The notes beneath the pieces are model-generated. The model saw nothing but the letters and a program-made list of their open reading frames with translations. It did no database searches and was not told the DNA's origin. From JBCBSK01 sp965250105 (lineage in GTDB: Bacteria > Pseudomonadota > Alphaproteobacteria > Rhizobiales > Tepidamorphaceae): 64,000 nucleotides of DNA. Below are positions 54,296 through 62,352 of this stretch, piece after piece (position 1 is the stretch's first letter; every line of letters starts with the position of its first letter). Made by a program: the position numbers and the translations under genes. The DNA is taken from the NCBI GenBank assembly GCA_965250105.1, contig OZ252290.1, positions 248,001 through 312,000 of the forward strand, written 5' to 3'.

Positions 54296-55603
54296 TCACC
54301 CCATCGTATTCGGCAGCCAGAGCGAGATCTGCGGAAAGCCGATCAGGAGCGCGAGCACGATCGCCTCGATGATCAGGAACGGCACGACACCGCGGAACAA
54401 TTGCCCAGAGCGCACCTTGCCGTCGGCGGCTGCGAGCACCGCATAAAGATTGAGACCGACCGGCGGCGAGATGGCCGCGATCTCGATCAACTTGACCGCC
54501 AGCACGCCGAACCAGATCGGGTCCATGCCGATCGCCTGGGAAATGGGGAACAGGAACGGCATGGTGATGACGAGAAGGCTCACCGAATCGACGAACATTC
54601 CCAAGATCAGGAACAGGACGATGGTGATGGCGATGAAGCCGTAGAGACCCAGCTCGGTGCCGAGCACCAGCCCGCGCAGATCGCCTATGAAGCCGCTGAT
54701 CAAAAGAAACCGGCTGAATAGGAGCCCCGCGATCACGATCAGAAAGATCACGCAAGAGATCTTGGCCGCTTCGATCAGCGCATCCTTCAATTGCCCGCCC
54801 GACAATCGCCGCATGGCGAGCGCGATAACGAGCGCGCCAGCCGCCCCGACGGCTCCCGCCGCCGACGGCGGGAACAGGCCGGAATAAATCCCTCCCATGA
54901 CGATCAGCATGAGCAGGACGACCGGCCAGATACGCGCCAGCGAGCCGAACCGGTCGCCCCAGCTGACGGTTTCGCGATGCGCCGGCGCCCAATCGGGCTT
55001 GAACACGAGAAAGACGCGAATGCCAATGATGTAGGCTACCGCCGTCAGAAGCCCCGGCAGAATGCCGGCGATCAGCAGGGCGCCGATCGGCTGGCCTGTC
55101 AAAACGGCAAACAACACCATCGCGATCGACGGGGGGATCAGGCCGGCAAGCGTCCCGGCGGCCGCGATACAGCCGGCCGCGACGCCTGGCGCATAGCCGA
55201 AACGAAGCATCTCCGGCAACGCCATGCGCGTGAAAACGCTCGATGCGACAACCGTCGACCCCGACGCCGCCGCAAAGGCGGCTTGGGCCAGAACGGTCGC
55301 CATGAACAAGCTGCCGCGCAACCAGCTCAGGAGCCGATAAGCGGCGGTGTAAAGATCGCCGATAATGCCGGCCCGCGAGGCGATCGCTCCCATCAGAACG
55401 AACATCGGCACGACGACGAAGGTGTAGTCGCTGCCGAGCGTGTAGGGCATGGTCTCGAAGGTCGAGAACAGAAAGCCCGGCCCGACGGTGAGATAGAGAC
55501 CGATCGCGGCGACCGTCGCCATGGCATAGGCAACGGGCACGCCGAACGCCAACAGACCAAGCAGACAGGCGAAGGCGATCCCGCCGGTAGCGAGCCCGCT
55601 CAA
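54296..55603 (-). CDS. dctM: TRAP transporter large membrane subunit, DctM family
   Basis: 435 residues, about 12 membrane helices. Landmarks: LLGLLAFGVPVAYAMATVAAIGLYL, VVPMFVLMGAIASRAGIIGDLYTAAYRLLSWLRGSL, ASGSTVVASSVFTRMALPEMLRFGYAPGVAAGCIAAAGTLAGLIPPSI, and ISPPVGLNLYAVLAAADGKV. Its start overlaps the dctQ stop by 4 bases. The catabolic genes 53422-51030 follow on the same strand, so uptake and degradation probably share a transcript. Confidence 0.94.
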   Translation of the reverse strand: MSGLATGGIAFACLLGLLAFGVPVAYAMATVAAIGLYLTVGPGFLFSTFETMPYTLGSDYTFVVVPMFVLMGAIASRAGIIGDLYTAAYRLLSWLRGSLFMATVLAQAAFAAASGSTVVASSVFTRMALPEMLRFGYAPGVAAGCIAAAGTLAGLIPPSIAMVLFAVLTGQPIGALLIAGILPGLLTAVAYIIGIRVFLVFKPDWAPAHRETVSWGDRFGSLARIWPVVLLMLIVMGGIYSGLFPPSAAGAVGAAGALVIALAMRRLSGGQLKDALIEAAKISCVIFLIVIAGLLFSRFLLISGFIGDLRGLVLGTELGLYGFIAITIVLFLILGMFVDSVSLLVITMPFLFPISQAIGMDPIWFGVLAVKLIEIAAISPPVGLNLYAVLAAADGKVRSGQLFRGVVPFLIIEAIVLALLIGFPQISLWLPNTMG

Positions 55604-56100
55604 CGCGACGCTCCACCGTCACGGGTCCTGAGCCGACGCAGCAATGCGCTGATGATCTGATGGGCGATCACGAGAACGGTGAGGCTCGCACCGACGGCCG
55701 CGGCCACCTTGGCCGGATAGATGGGAAAGCCGAGCGTCGCCGCCGAAGCCTCCCGTATCGCGACGCTGTCGACCGCGAGATGCCAGGCGCCATGGGCGAT
55801 CAGGCCGAAGACGAGCAACCCGCAAGCCAGGCCGAGGCCGCGCGACAGAAGCAGCATGCCGGGCGAGGCATGGCGCAGGAAGAGATCGACGCGAATATGG
55901 TCGCGATGACGCTGGGCCAACGGCCAGGACAGGAAGATCGCGACCGCCAGCAACATCCCGGACAGATCGACCTTGAACGGCAGATATCTGCCGAAGACCT
56001 CGCCCATGACGATGTCGACCGCGCCGACCACCATCACCACGAACAGGGCGGCCGCCGCGATCCAGATCGCCACCGTCTCGATGCGTTCAAGAAGCGTCAC
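55600..56100 (-). CDS. dctQ: TRAP transporter small membrane subunit, DctQ family
   Basis: 166 residues with four membrane helices (AIWIAAAALFVVMVVGAVDIV, LSGMLLAVAIFLSWPLA, GLGLACGLLVFGLIAHGAW, VAAAVGASLTVLVIAHQII). RHRDHIRVDLFL is the DctQ loop. The start is GTG 56100 with GAGGGA close upstream. A perfect 11-bp hairpin lies between it and dctP. Confidence 0.9.
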   Translation of the reverse strand: MTLLERIETVAIWIAAAALFVVMVVGAVDIVMGEVFGRYLPFKVDLSGMLLAVAIFLSWPLAQRHRDHIRVDLFLRHASPGMLLLSRGLGLACGLLVFGLIAHGAWHLAVDSVAIREASAATLGFPIYPAKVAAAVGASLTVLVIAHQIISALLRRLRTRDGGASR

Positions 56101-56127
56101 GCGTCCCTCGCGGCGTGGTGGATGCGG

Positions 56128-56156
56128 GCCCGCGCGCCGCGAAAAGGCGCGCGGGC
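56128..56156 (-). promoter_or_regulatory. Perfect 11-bp GC hairpin between dctP and dctQ
   Basis: GCCCGCGCGCC (56128-56138) and GGCGCGCGGGC (56146-56156) pair perfectly around GCGAAAA. This very stable stem has no T-run. Like the stems at 30817 and 40217, it occupies the gap after a TRAP binding-protein gene and probably protects the dctP message or reduces read-through. Confidence 0.65.
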
Positions 56157-56224
56157 GCCACGGAGGTCATCGTGGCGCCAAGCGTGACGGTTGGCAAAGG
56201 CGGCTCGTCAAGAGGCACCCAAGA

Positions 56225-57265
56225 CTACGGCGCGAAGCTCTCGGCCGCGGCCCGCTGAAGCGGGATCAGGGGCTGGATCTGGTCGGCCATGCCGTCGCCG
56301 GTCATGGTGTCGACCCAGACGGCGATCATGTCCGGCGACGCCGCAACGAAATCATCCATGTCCGCGAGTTCAATGACCTGCCCACCGGCTTCGTCGAAGG
56401 CGCCCATGGCGGTCGCCTCGACCTCCGCCAATGAGTCAAGCTCCATCCGCATGGCTTCCTGTGCGACGTCGGTCATCAGCGTGCGCACGTTTTCGGGCCA
56501 ACTCGCAAAGGTGTTTGCCGGCACGTAGAGTTGGAAGGTCGTGAAAGTTCCGGTGTTGATGTCCGACAGATAGGGGGCGACTTGCTGCAGGTCGAAGAAC
56601 GGCACCCATTCGATGGGCCCGAAATTGCAGTCGAGCGTGCCCCGCTGGAGTCCCTCGCGGATTTCGGGCGCTTGCACGCGGGTCGGCACGATGCCGTAGG
56701 ATTCCATCCAGATCGGCACATAGGCGCCCCCGACCGCGCGGATGCGCATGCCGTCAAGATCGGCCATCTGGTCGATCGGCTTGTTGCACAGGAAGCGGTA
56801 GGGCGTCGTGACCGTCCATTTCAGCGGCTTGAGGTTCAGCCCCTCGAGTTCGGCTTGAACCGGTGCGGTGGCATAGGTGTCGCGGGCCAGCACATGCGCG
56901 GTTTCGGGATCGGCCGACACCCGGTTGAGGAGACCCGCCGCGACCGCCGTCAGCGGCATTTCCGAAGCGTGCACGGCTTGGGCGAAGACACCGATATCCA
57001 CCGCCCCCGATGACACCAGATTCTTGATTTCAAGCAGTCCACCAAGCTGGCCCGACCAGAAGATCTCGATATCGATCTTGCCACCCGAGCGCTCCTCGAC
57101 CTGCTCGGCCCACCACTGATCCCATTCGACGCCCGGCCAGCTCTGCGGCAACGGATGCGCCATGCGCAGGCTGAGCGACGGATAGTCCTCGGCTTGCGCC
57201 GGGATCGCGGCCAGGCCGCAGGCGAATACCAAGGCGGCGCCCAGAACGCCAAATCTCTTCATCAT
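56225..57265 (-). CDS. dctP: TRAP transporter solute-binding protein, DctP family
   Basis: 346 residues. Signal peptide MMKRFGVLGAALVFACGLAAIPAQA, then EDYPSLSLRMAHPLPQSWPGVEWDQWWAEQVEERSGGKIDIEIFWSGQLGGL, the usual DctP opening. The later MRIRAVGGAYVPIWMESYGIVPTRV region holds the carboxylate-binding arginine position. GGAGG stands 6 bases before ATG 57265. It heads the operon 57265-51030 and has a TetR-type operator about 200 bp upstream, linking it to the rest of the cluster. Confidence 0.93.
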   Translation of the reverse strand: MMKRFGVLGAALVFACGLAAIPAQAEDYPSLSLRMAHPLPQSWPGVEWDQWWAEQVEERSGGKIDIEIFWSGQLGGLLEIKNLVSSGAVDIGVFAQAVHASEMPLTAVAAGLLNRVSADPETAHVLARDTYATAPVQAELEGLNLKPLKWTVTTPYRFLCNKPIDQMADLDGMRIRAVGGAYVPIWMESYGIVPTRVQAPEIREGLQRGTLDCNFGPIEWVPFFDLQQVAPYLSDINTGTFTTFQLYVPANTFASWPENVRTLMTDVAQEAMRMELDSLAEVEATAMGAFDEAGGQVIELADMDDFVAASPDMIAVWVDTMTGDGMADQIQPLIPLQRAAAESFAP

Positions 57266-57443
57266 GCTCTTCCTCCCTGACACTCGCATGGCGTCGCCAT
57301 GCGGCTCATTGTTTTCTTGCATGTCTTTCCGCGCCACCGATCATCCCGCCACGGCGCGAGACATCCACATTCCGCAGATACAGGCCCGCGCAATCCAAGC
57401 GCCGGCCTGACCCACGAAATACCGGCTGGACAGCCGGCGGCGA

Positions 57444-57479
57444 ACCGATGCTCGGTATTTAACCAAACAATCGTTTGTT
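57444..57479. promoter_or_regulatory. TetR-type operator plus adjacent ACCGA-N3-TCGGT repeat
   Basis: ACCAAACAATCGTTTGTT (57462-57479) matches 16 of 18 positions of the ACCAAACGATCGTTTGGT motif. Just before it, ACCGA (57444-57448) and TCGGT (57452-57456) form another perfect inverted repeat, similar to PaaR-like sites. Both lie in the 441-bp gap 57266-57706 upstream of dctP, which otherwise holds no gene. Confidence 0.6.
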
Positions 57480-57706
57480 CATTCAAGCGCCGCGTTTGAT
57501 TTGTTCGGCCGGAAAGTCCAGACGACCTGCGAAAGAGGGCCAAGCCGGTCGGGAATCAAAATCTCGGCATGGGCGTTCCAGGCCCAGATTGCGCCTCCAG
57601 CCGCCCAATGACTAAGGGCAATGCTTGGCAAATGCAGCAAGTTCGATTTCGGTTTCCAGGCTTGGACCCCGCCCGCCGGCCCCCTCGGGGTTACAAGCTC
57701 GCCCGC

Positions 57707-59263
57707 TCAATCGGGACACAAGCCCGTCGCCTGGATCAGGCCATGCCCGAAAACCTCGTCGAAGCCCGGATCGCCCAGGTCCGTGACAATCGCCGTCAGT
57801 TGCGACTTAGCCGCATCATAGGTTTCGAGATCGGGATTGCCGCTGCGCAGGACCGCGAGCGCCGCCGTGACGAAAGGCGTCGCGAACGACGTTCCCGTCC
57901 GCGTGCGCGCGCCGCGAATGGATGCGGCTGTCCAGACCTCGACACCGGGTGCAGCGAAATCGATATGCGGCCCGCGTCCCGCCCGCCGGTAGATGCGCTT
58001 GCCATTGTCGATGGCCGTCACGGCGAACACGTCATCATAGCCCCCCGGAAAAGCCGGATCGGATCGTGGACCCGCATTGCCGGCGGCGGCTACGAGAAGA
58101 ATACCGCGATCGCTGAGCCGCGCGATCATGTCTTCAAGCAGCGCATTGGCCGGCCCGGCGAGGCTCATATTGATGACCACCGCGCCGCTTTCGGCCAGGC
58201 CGTCAAGCGCGCGGATCAATGTGAAGACGTCGCTACGATCGTCACCCCGGTCGCCGCGATAGAAGGCATCGACAGCGACGATACGAGCGCCCGGCAACAA
58301 GCCCGGCGAGCGGGTATCGGAGGATCCCACCAGCATCGACGCCACAGCCGTGCCATGCTCCTGGCCGGAGCTCGGACGGTCAGCCTCAACCACGTCGATG
58401 AGCGTGATCTCGCTGTCGCGCAGCGCTTCGTGATCGACATTGATGCCCGTATCGACGATCCCGATCGTCACATCCGCGATGCAGCTGTCATTGGCCTTGG
58501 GATCCGGCCAGCCGATCAGATTGGGCGCCACGCACCACAGCTCATCGCAGGGCTCGGCTTCTCCTGGCCGGTAGAAATGGTTGAAATCGGCCTGGGCGCC
58601 CGGCTGAACGGCCTCGACGGCGGTCCGCGCGTCTTCAAGACCAGTGCCATCGGGGACTTGCAGACGGGTCAGGAACGCGCCGACGGTGGTGATGTTGTCG
58701 CGCTGAAGAACCGTGTAACCGAGCGCTTCCAATTCGTCGATGCTCGGCTCGGTCAGGCCAAGCGCGATGATTTCGGCCGGTGCGAAATCCGGCAGAGGTG
58801 GCGGCGGCGGGGCCGCGGGCCGGGCCGGGGCGCGTCTTTGCCGCTGCGGCTGGCGCGTTTGGCGCGGCGGCTCGGCGTTCCGTGGCCGAAGCAGACGCTC
58901 GAACAGTCCCTGCTGTCCCGACGATCCGCGCCAGCGCTGGTCATCATTGCGGTCACCGCCACCGAACAACCCGCCGCCGGACGATCCGCCGCGACCACCG
59001 GACGATCCGCCGCCGACACCGCCCACGCCTCCGCTATCACTGTCGCTATCGCTGTCGCCATCGTCTCCGCTGTCACCATTATCGCCACTGTCTCCATTGT
59101 CCCCGCCATCACCGTCATCGGCCCAGGCGATCGTCAGCGCCGTATCGGCAAGAGGCGGTATCACGATCCACGCCGTCGCCAGGCCGGACAGGAAAGCCAG
59201 GCGCACGGCAAGCTTCGTGCAGGAAAGACCACCGATCGATAGGGATTGCTGGAACTTGAACAC
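57707..59263 (-). CDS. Secreted S8 (subtilisin-family) serine protease with acidic linker
   Basis: About 518 residues. An N-terminal hydrophobic segment (KLAVRLAFLSGLATAWIVIPPLADTAL) serves as signal peptide or anchor. An acidic run of Gly/Asp/Ser/Asn, then a Pro/Arg-rich linker, lead to a DFAPAEIIALGLTEPSIDELEALGYTVLQRDNI region, possibly an inhibitor-like prodomain. The catalytic triad is complete: D271 (IVDTG), H303 (EHGTAVASML) and S459 (GTSFATP). Six cysteines include pairs likely to form disulfides. GTG 59263 has GGGAG 6 bases upstream; ATG 59281 has no ribosome site. It is divergent from the ECF sigma gene and carries a matching promoter motif, so it may be a regulon member or part of the signal cascade. 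Confidence 0.88.
   Translation of the reverse strand: MFKFQQSLSIGGLSCTKLAVRLAFLSGLATAWIVIPPLADTALTIAWADDGDGGDNGDSGDNGDSGDDGDSDSDSDSGGVGGVGGGSSGGRGGSSGGGLFGGGDRNDDQRWRGSSGQQGLFERLLRPRNAEPPRQTRQPQRQRRAPARPAAPPPPPLPDFAPAEIIALGLTEPSIDELEALGYTVLQRDNITTVGAFLTRLQVPDGTGLEDARTAVEAVQPGAQADFNHFYRPGEAEPCDELWCVAPNLIGWPDPKANDSCIADVTIGIVDTGINVDHEALRDSEITLIDVVEADRPSSGQEHGTAVASMLVGSSDTRSPGLLPGARIVAVDAFYRGDRGDDRSDVFTLIRALDGLAESGAVVINMSLAGPANALLEDMIARLSDRGILLVAAAGNAGPRSDPAFPGGYDDVFAVTAIDNGKRIYRRAGRGPHIDFAAPGVEVWTAASIRGARTRTGTSFATPFVTAALAVLRSGNPDLETYDAAKSQLTAIVTDLGDPGFDEVFGHGLIQATGLCPD
59033..59119 (-). repeat. Imperfect 18-bp tandem repeats encoding an acidic GDNGDS-type run
   Basis: Within the protease gene, codons for Gly-Asp-(Asn/Asp)-Gly-Asp-Ser recur about four times, ending in a (Asp-Ser)n tract. 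The DNA units vary at third positions, so the repeat seems old or maintained for its amino acids. The product would be a flexible, strongly negative linker after the signal segment, possibly calcium-binding. Slippage here could change its length between strains. Confidence 0.7.
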
Positions 59264-59313
59264 ATTCGGCTCCCGGGGCATGTGCTGACTGCGGTGTTAC
59301 AGACGATGGTTAC

Positions 59314-59338
59314 AACGGGCGGGACGGTATCTTATTCC
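59314..59338 (-). promoter_or_regulatory. ECF-type promoter motif GGAAT-N16-CGTT for the protease gene
   Basis: On the minus strand, GGAAT (59338-59334) and CGTT (59317-59314) are separated by exactly 16 bases. Transcription would start near 59307, about 25-45 bases before the protease start. The alphaproteobacterial EcfG consensus is GGAAC-N16/17-CGTT, so this fits an ECF sigma factor with T in the fifth position. The same variant occurs at 60908 and 62353. Confidence 0.65.
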
Positions 59339-59368
59339 ATGACCGCTGAATTCCCCCTGGAGCGTTGA

Positions 59369-59866
59369 ATGACGCACTCGATTGGGCAGGAACTGATTGC
59401 GCTGTTGCCGAATCTGCGGCGCTTCGCCCTGTCGCTCACCCGGTCGGGGGCGACGGCGGACGATCTCGTGCAGATCACCTGCGAGAAGGCCCTCGCCAAC
59501 CAGCAGGGCTATCAGCCCGGCACGCGGCTCGACGCCTGGCTGTTCAGGATTATGCGCAATGCCTGGATCGACCAGTTGCGCAAGCAAAAGTCGCAAGGCG
59601 TCAGCGTCGATATCGACGCGCTGTTCGACACCGCGGGCGACGACGGCCGGACGCTGACCGAAAACACGCTTATGCTGAAGGCCGCCCAATCGGCCATGGT
59701 CGACCTGCCCGACGATCAGCGCGAAGTGCTCGTCTTGGTCTGTGTCGAGGAGCTGACCTATCAGGAAGCCTCCGAGGTGCTGGGCATACCGATCGGCACC
59801 GTGATGAGCCGTCTGGCGCGGGCCCGCAAGAAACTTGCCGGCGTGTTGGGAATAAATGCCGATTAG
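59369..59866 (+). CDS. ECF RNA polymerase sigma factor
   Basis: 165 residues. Region 2 (LPNLRRFALSLTRSGATADDLVQITCEKALANQQGYQPGTRLDAWLFRIMRNAWIDQLRKQK) and region 4 (LPDDQREVLVLVCVEELTYQEASEVLGIPIGTVMSRLARARKKL) of a group 4 sigma factor; there is no region 1 or 3. GGAG lies 6 bases before the ATG. The next gene encodes its anti-sigma factor. It is divergent from the S8 protease gene. It may itself recognise the GGAAT-N16-CGTT promoters nearby, though a general-stress EcfG encoded elsewhere is an alternative. I see no such motif before its own start. Confidence 0.94.
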   Translation: MTHSIGQELIALLPNLRRFALSLTRSGATADDLVQITCEKALANQQGYQPGTRLDAWLFRIMRNAWIDQLRKQKSQGVSVDIDALFDTAGDDGRTLTENTLMLKAAQSAMVDLPDDQREVLVLVCVEELTYQEASEVLGIPIGTVMSRLARARKKLAGVLGINAD

Positions 59867-59898
59867 CGGCGTTTTATTGGCAATCAGGGGCCAGGACA

Positions 59899-60744
59899 AT
59901 GGAAGAAAGATATAGCGACGCGATGCTGATGGCCTATGCAGATGGCGAGCTGACCGCTGAACAGCGCGCCGAGATCGACCAAGCGCTGCGACAGGACGCC
60001 AGCCTGGCCGCGCGCCTGGCCGTTTTCGCCAAGACGCGGACCATAGCCTCGGACGCCTTCGAGCCACTTCTGGAGGCGCCGGTGCCGGCGGCCCTCAAGG
60101 ACAGCATCGCCGATCTGGTGGCGCGGCATGACGAAACGGCCAATGCGGCGCCAGAATCCGGGCCAGCACCGGAGACGACAGCCGGCGCCGGCGACACCGT
60201 CGTCCCGCTCGCCAGGAACCAGACCACCAGAAACGCGAACGGCAGGCGTTCGAACGCCAGGAAACCGTCCTTTCTCGGCGTCCGGCTGGACTACGCGCTG
60301 GCCGCCTCGCTGATGCTCGCGGCGGGCGGGGTGATCGGCTATCTCGTCGCCACGGCGGGCGCGCCGGCGCCGTCGGGCGGCATCCTGGCGGCGGGTATCG
60401 ACAATCCGGCCATCGCGACCGCGCTCCGCACGGTGCCGTCCGGCGACGAACTGACGCTCGAGGACGGTACCCGTTTCCGGGCCATCGCGTCATTCAACGA
60501 TGACGCGGACAGCCTCTGCCGGGAATTCGAAGTCGACACCGCCGACCGCTCGACCATCGTGTCGGTCGCCTGCGCGGCCGACGAGGCGTGGCGGCTGCGG
60601 TTCGTCGTGGTCGCCGGGGCGCCGGATGCGGCGTTCGCGCCCGCATCGTCCCTCGAAGCGCTCGATGCCTATCTGTCGGCGATCGGCGCCGGCGCGCCGC
60701 TGTCGGCCGAGGCCGAACAGGCCGCACTCGACGGCCTGCGCTAA
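59899..60744 (+). CDS. Membrane anti-sigma factor without zinc motif
   Basis: 281 residues. The N-terminus (SDAMLMAYADGELTAEQRAEIDQALRQDASLAARLAVF) is an anti-sigma helix bundle of the RsrA/ChrR-like class but lacks the HxxxCxxC zinc motif, so redox sensing by zinc release is unlikely. A single membrane helix (YALAASLMLAAGGVIGYLVATAG, about 133-155) is followed by a periplasmic domain of about 125 residues with two cysteines (SLCREF, VACAAD). Signal sensing in the periplasm, perhaps with proteolysis, is therefore plausible. It is 33 bases after the sigma gene, same strand. Confidence 0.87.
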   Translation: MEERYSDAMLMAYADGELTAEQRAEIDQALRQDASLAARLAVFAKTRTIASDAFEPLLEAPVPAALKDSIADLVARHDETANAAPESGPAPETTAGAGDTVVPLARNQTTRNANGRRSNARKPSFLGVRLDYALAASLMLAAGGVIGYLVATAGAPAPSGGILAAGIDNPAIATALRTVPSGDELTLEDGTRFRAIASFNDDADSLCREFEVDTADRSTIVSVACAADEAWRLRFVVVAGAPDAAFAPASSLEALDAYLSAIGAGAPLSAEAEQAALDGLR

Positions 60745-60907
60745 ACCAATCTCGCCTTAAGCCAGACGCATTTGACCGACGCGCAGTCGCGCGCCGTCAC
60801 CGTCAGGCTTGCCCCGGATTTCAAGGACTTCAGGCGCCTGATCCGCGACCCCGGACCGCCAATATCCGGCCACCGACAGCCAATCGCAAAAAAAGTTTCC
60901 CTGCCGG

Positions 60908-60932
60908 GGAATACGTACAAGCCCGAAGCGTT
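60908..60932 (+). promoter_or_regulatory. ECF-type promoter motif GGAAT-N16-CGTT
   Basis: GGAAT (60908-60912) and CGTT (60929-60932) are separated by exactly 16 bases. It lies 46 bases before the ATG at 60979, in a 234-bp gap after the anti-sigma gene that otherwise shows nothing coding. After the -10, CGTTTTCC resembles CGTTGTCC at 62374. Confidence 0.7.
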
Positions 60933-60978
60933 TTCCTGCCGTGGTTCCAAAGACGGACCCGAAACACAGGAGACGTAG

Positions 60979-62304
60979 ATGCGTGAAGATATCGCGATCC
61001 TCTCGGAAGCGCTGATCGCCGACGCCGCGACGCCGGCCCCCGCCGAGCCGCATGACGACGGCTTCAATCCCTTTCATGACGCCGCCACCCGCGACGTGCC
61101 GCCCTTGCAGCCCGCCTCCTTCGTCGATGGCGACGGCGACAACGCAAGAGCGCCGGCCCCCGCGCCTTTCCCTCAGCCAAGACCCAACTGGCACGCCGCG
61201 ATCCGCCGGCCAACCGACCGACAGGAGCCTTTCATGCAAGCCTCTCGTGCCAACGATCTCGCGGCGCTGGCCAAGGCGCATTGGACATTCACGACCCGCC
61301 GGGTCGACCGGAGCCATGCCGTGGCCTTGTCGCCGGAGATCGACGCCGCGCGCCCGGGCGATCTCCTGCTCGGCGAACTCACCGAGATCAGCCAGCACCG
61401 CCGGCTGCAACTGACGTCGAAACGCTATAAGAAGAGCTATGTCGGCGACCTGTTCGTCGCCTGTGTCGGCGACCGCTATGCCCCCGACCAGTTCCAGGGT
61501 GTCGCCAAGGTCGCCCCCGACATGGGCCATGTCCTGGCCGGCGGCGGGGTCGTCGGCACGGTCGAACATGCCCATGAGAGAATGGCGCCGCCGACCGCCT
61601 TCCGGCCGATCGGCCTCGTGACGGATGATACCGGCAGCGTCATCAATGTCGGCCGATACGGCCTCGAAAAGCGCGCCATCCCCCAGGACGTCACCGTTCT
61701 CGGCGTGTTTGGCGCATCGATGAATGCCGGCAAGACGACGGCGGCCGTCAGCCTGGCCTATGGCCTGTCGCGCGCGGGCTATGCCGTGGCCGGCGCCAAG
61801 GTCACGGGCACCGGCTCCTTCGGCGACTTCCTGGCCTTCGAGGACACCGGCATCGCCACCTTCGACTTCACCGATGCCGGACTGGCATCGACCTTCCGGG
61901 TGCCGCTGTCGCGCATCGAGGACGCCTTCGAGACCCTGGTCGGGCAGGCCGCCGCGGGCGGCGCGCAGATCGTGGTCGTCGAAATCGCCGACGGCGTCTT
62001 CCAGAAGGAAACGGCAGCGATCCTGGCCGGGTCGCGCATCAAGGACAGGCTGGATGGCCTGCTGTTCGCGGCACCCGACGCGCTCGGCTCGGTCGGCGGC
62101 GTCGGCGTGCTGGAACGCCATGGCCTCAGGCCCATGGCGGTGTCCGGTATGGTCACCCGCTCGCCGCTCGCGGTCGCGGAAGCCACCACGACGACCGGCG
62201 TGCCGCATATCACCCGCGAACAGCTCTGCGATCCGCAAGAGGTCGTGGCGCGCTTCCGCCCCGCCCTCAGGGCGCCCGTGCCGGCAAGTGGCATAGCCGC
62301 CTGA
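60979..62304 (+). CDS. BioD-like P-loop NTPase, uncharacterised
   Basis: 441 residues. The C-terminal half starts TVLGVFGASMNAGKTTAAVSLAYGLSRAGYAVAGAKVTGTG; G245-x5-G251-K252-T253 is the G-x5-GKT form of the P-loop seen in dethiobiotin synthetase. Later VVVEIADGVFQKETAAIL suits a Walker B region. The middle part (about 95-235) is a beta-rich domain I do not recognise (LLGELTEISQHRRLQLTSKRYKKSYVGDLFVACVG). The first 85 residues are acidic, proline-rich and probably disordered. Two starts have strong AGGAG sites: ATG 60979 (6 bases) and ATG 61234 (6 bases), so a shorter form is possible. I do not recognise a named family. It lies under an ECF-type promoter, beside a hydroxylase gene. Confidence 0.72.
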   Translation: MREDIAILSEALIADAATPAPAEPHDDGFNPFHDAATRDVPPLQPASFVDGDGDNARAPAPAPFPQPRPNWHAAIRRPTDRQEPFMQASRANDLAALAKAHWTFTTRRVDRSHAVALSPEIDAARPGDLLLGELTEISQHRRLQLTSKRYKKSYVGDLFVACVGDRYAPDQFQGVAKVAPDMGHVLAGGGVVGTVEHAHERMAPPTAFRPIGLVTDDTGSVINVGRYGLEKRAIPQDVTVLGVFGASMNAGKTTAAVSLAYGLSRAGYAVAGAKVTGTGSFGDFLAFEDTGIATFDFTDAGLASTFRVPLSRIEDAFETLVGQAAAGGAQIVVVEIADGVFQKETAAILAGSRIKDRLDGLLFAAPDALGSVGGVGVLERHGLRPMAVSGMVTRSPLAVAEATTTTGVPHITREQLCDPQEVVARFRPALRAPVPASGIAA

Positions 62305-62352
62305 CCGGTCGCCAAAAACCCTCGGTGCGTCCCGGATTTTCCATGCAGCGGC

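Noticed and set aside
59033..59119. Short tandem repeats that could be taken for a CRISPR-like array
   Set aside because: The units are imperfect, without regular unique spacers, and lie inside the protease reading frame.
57569..59242. Long plus-strand frame antisense to the subtilase
   Set aside because: The minus strand encodes a full catalytic triad and signal segment; the plus frame has no known domain or ribosome site.
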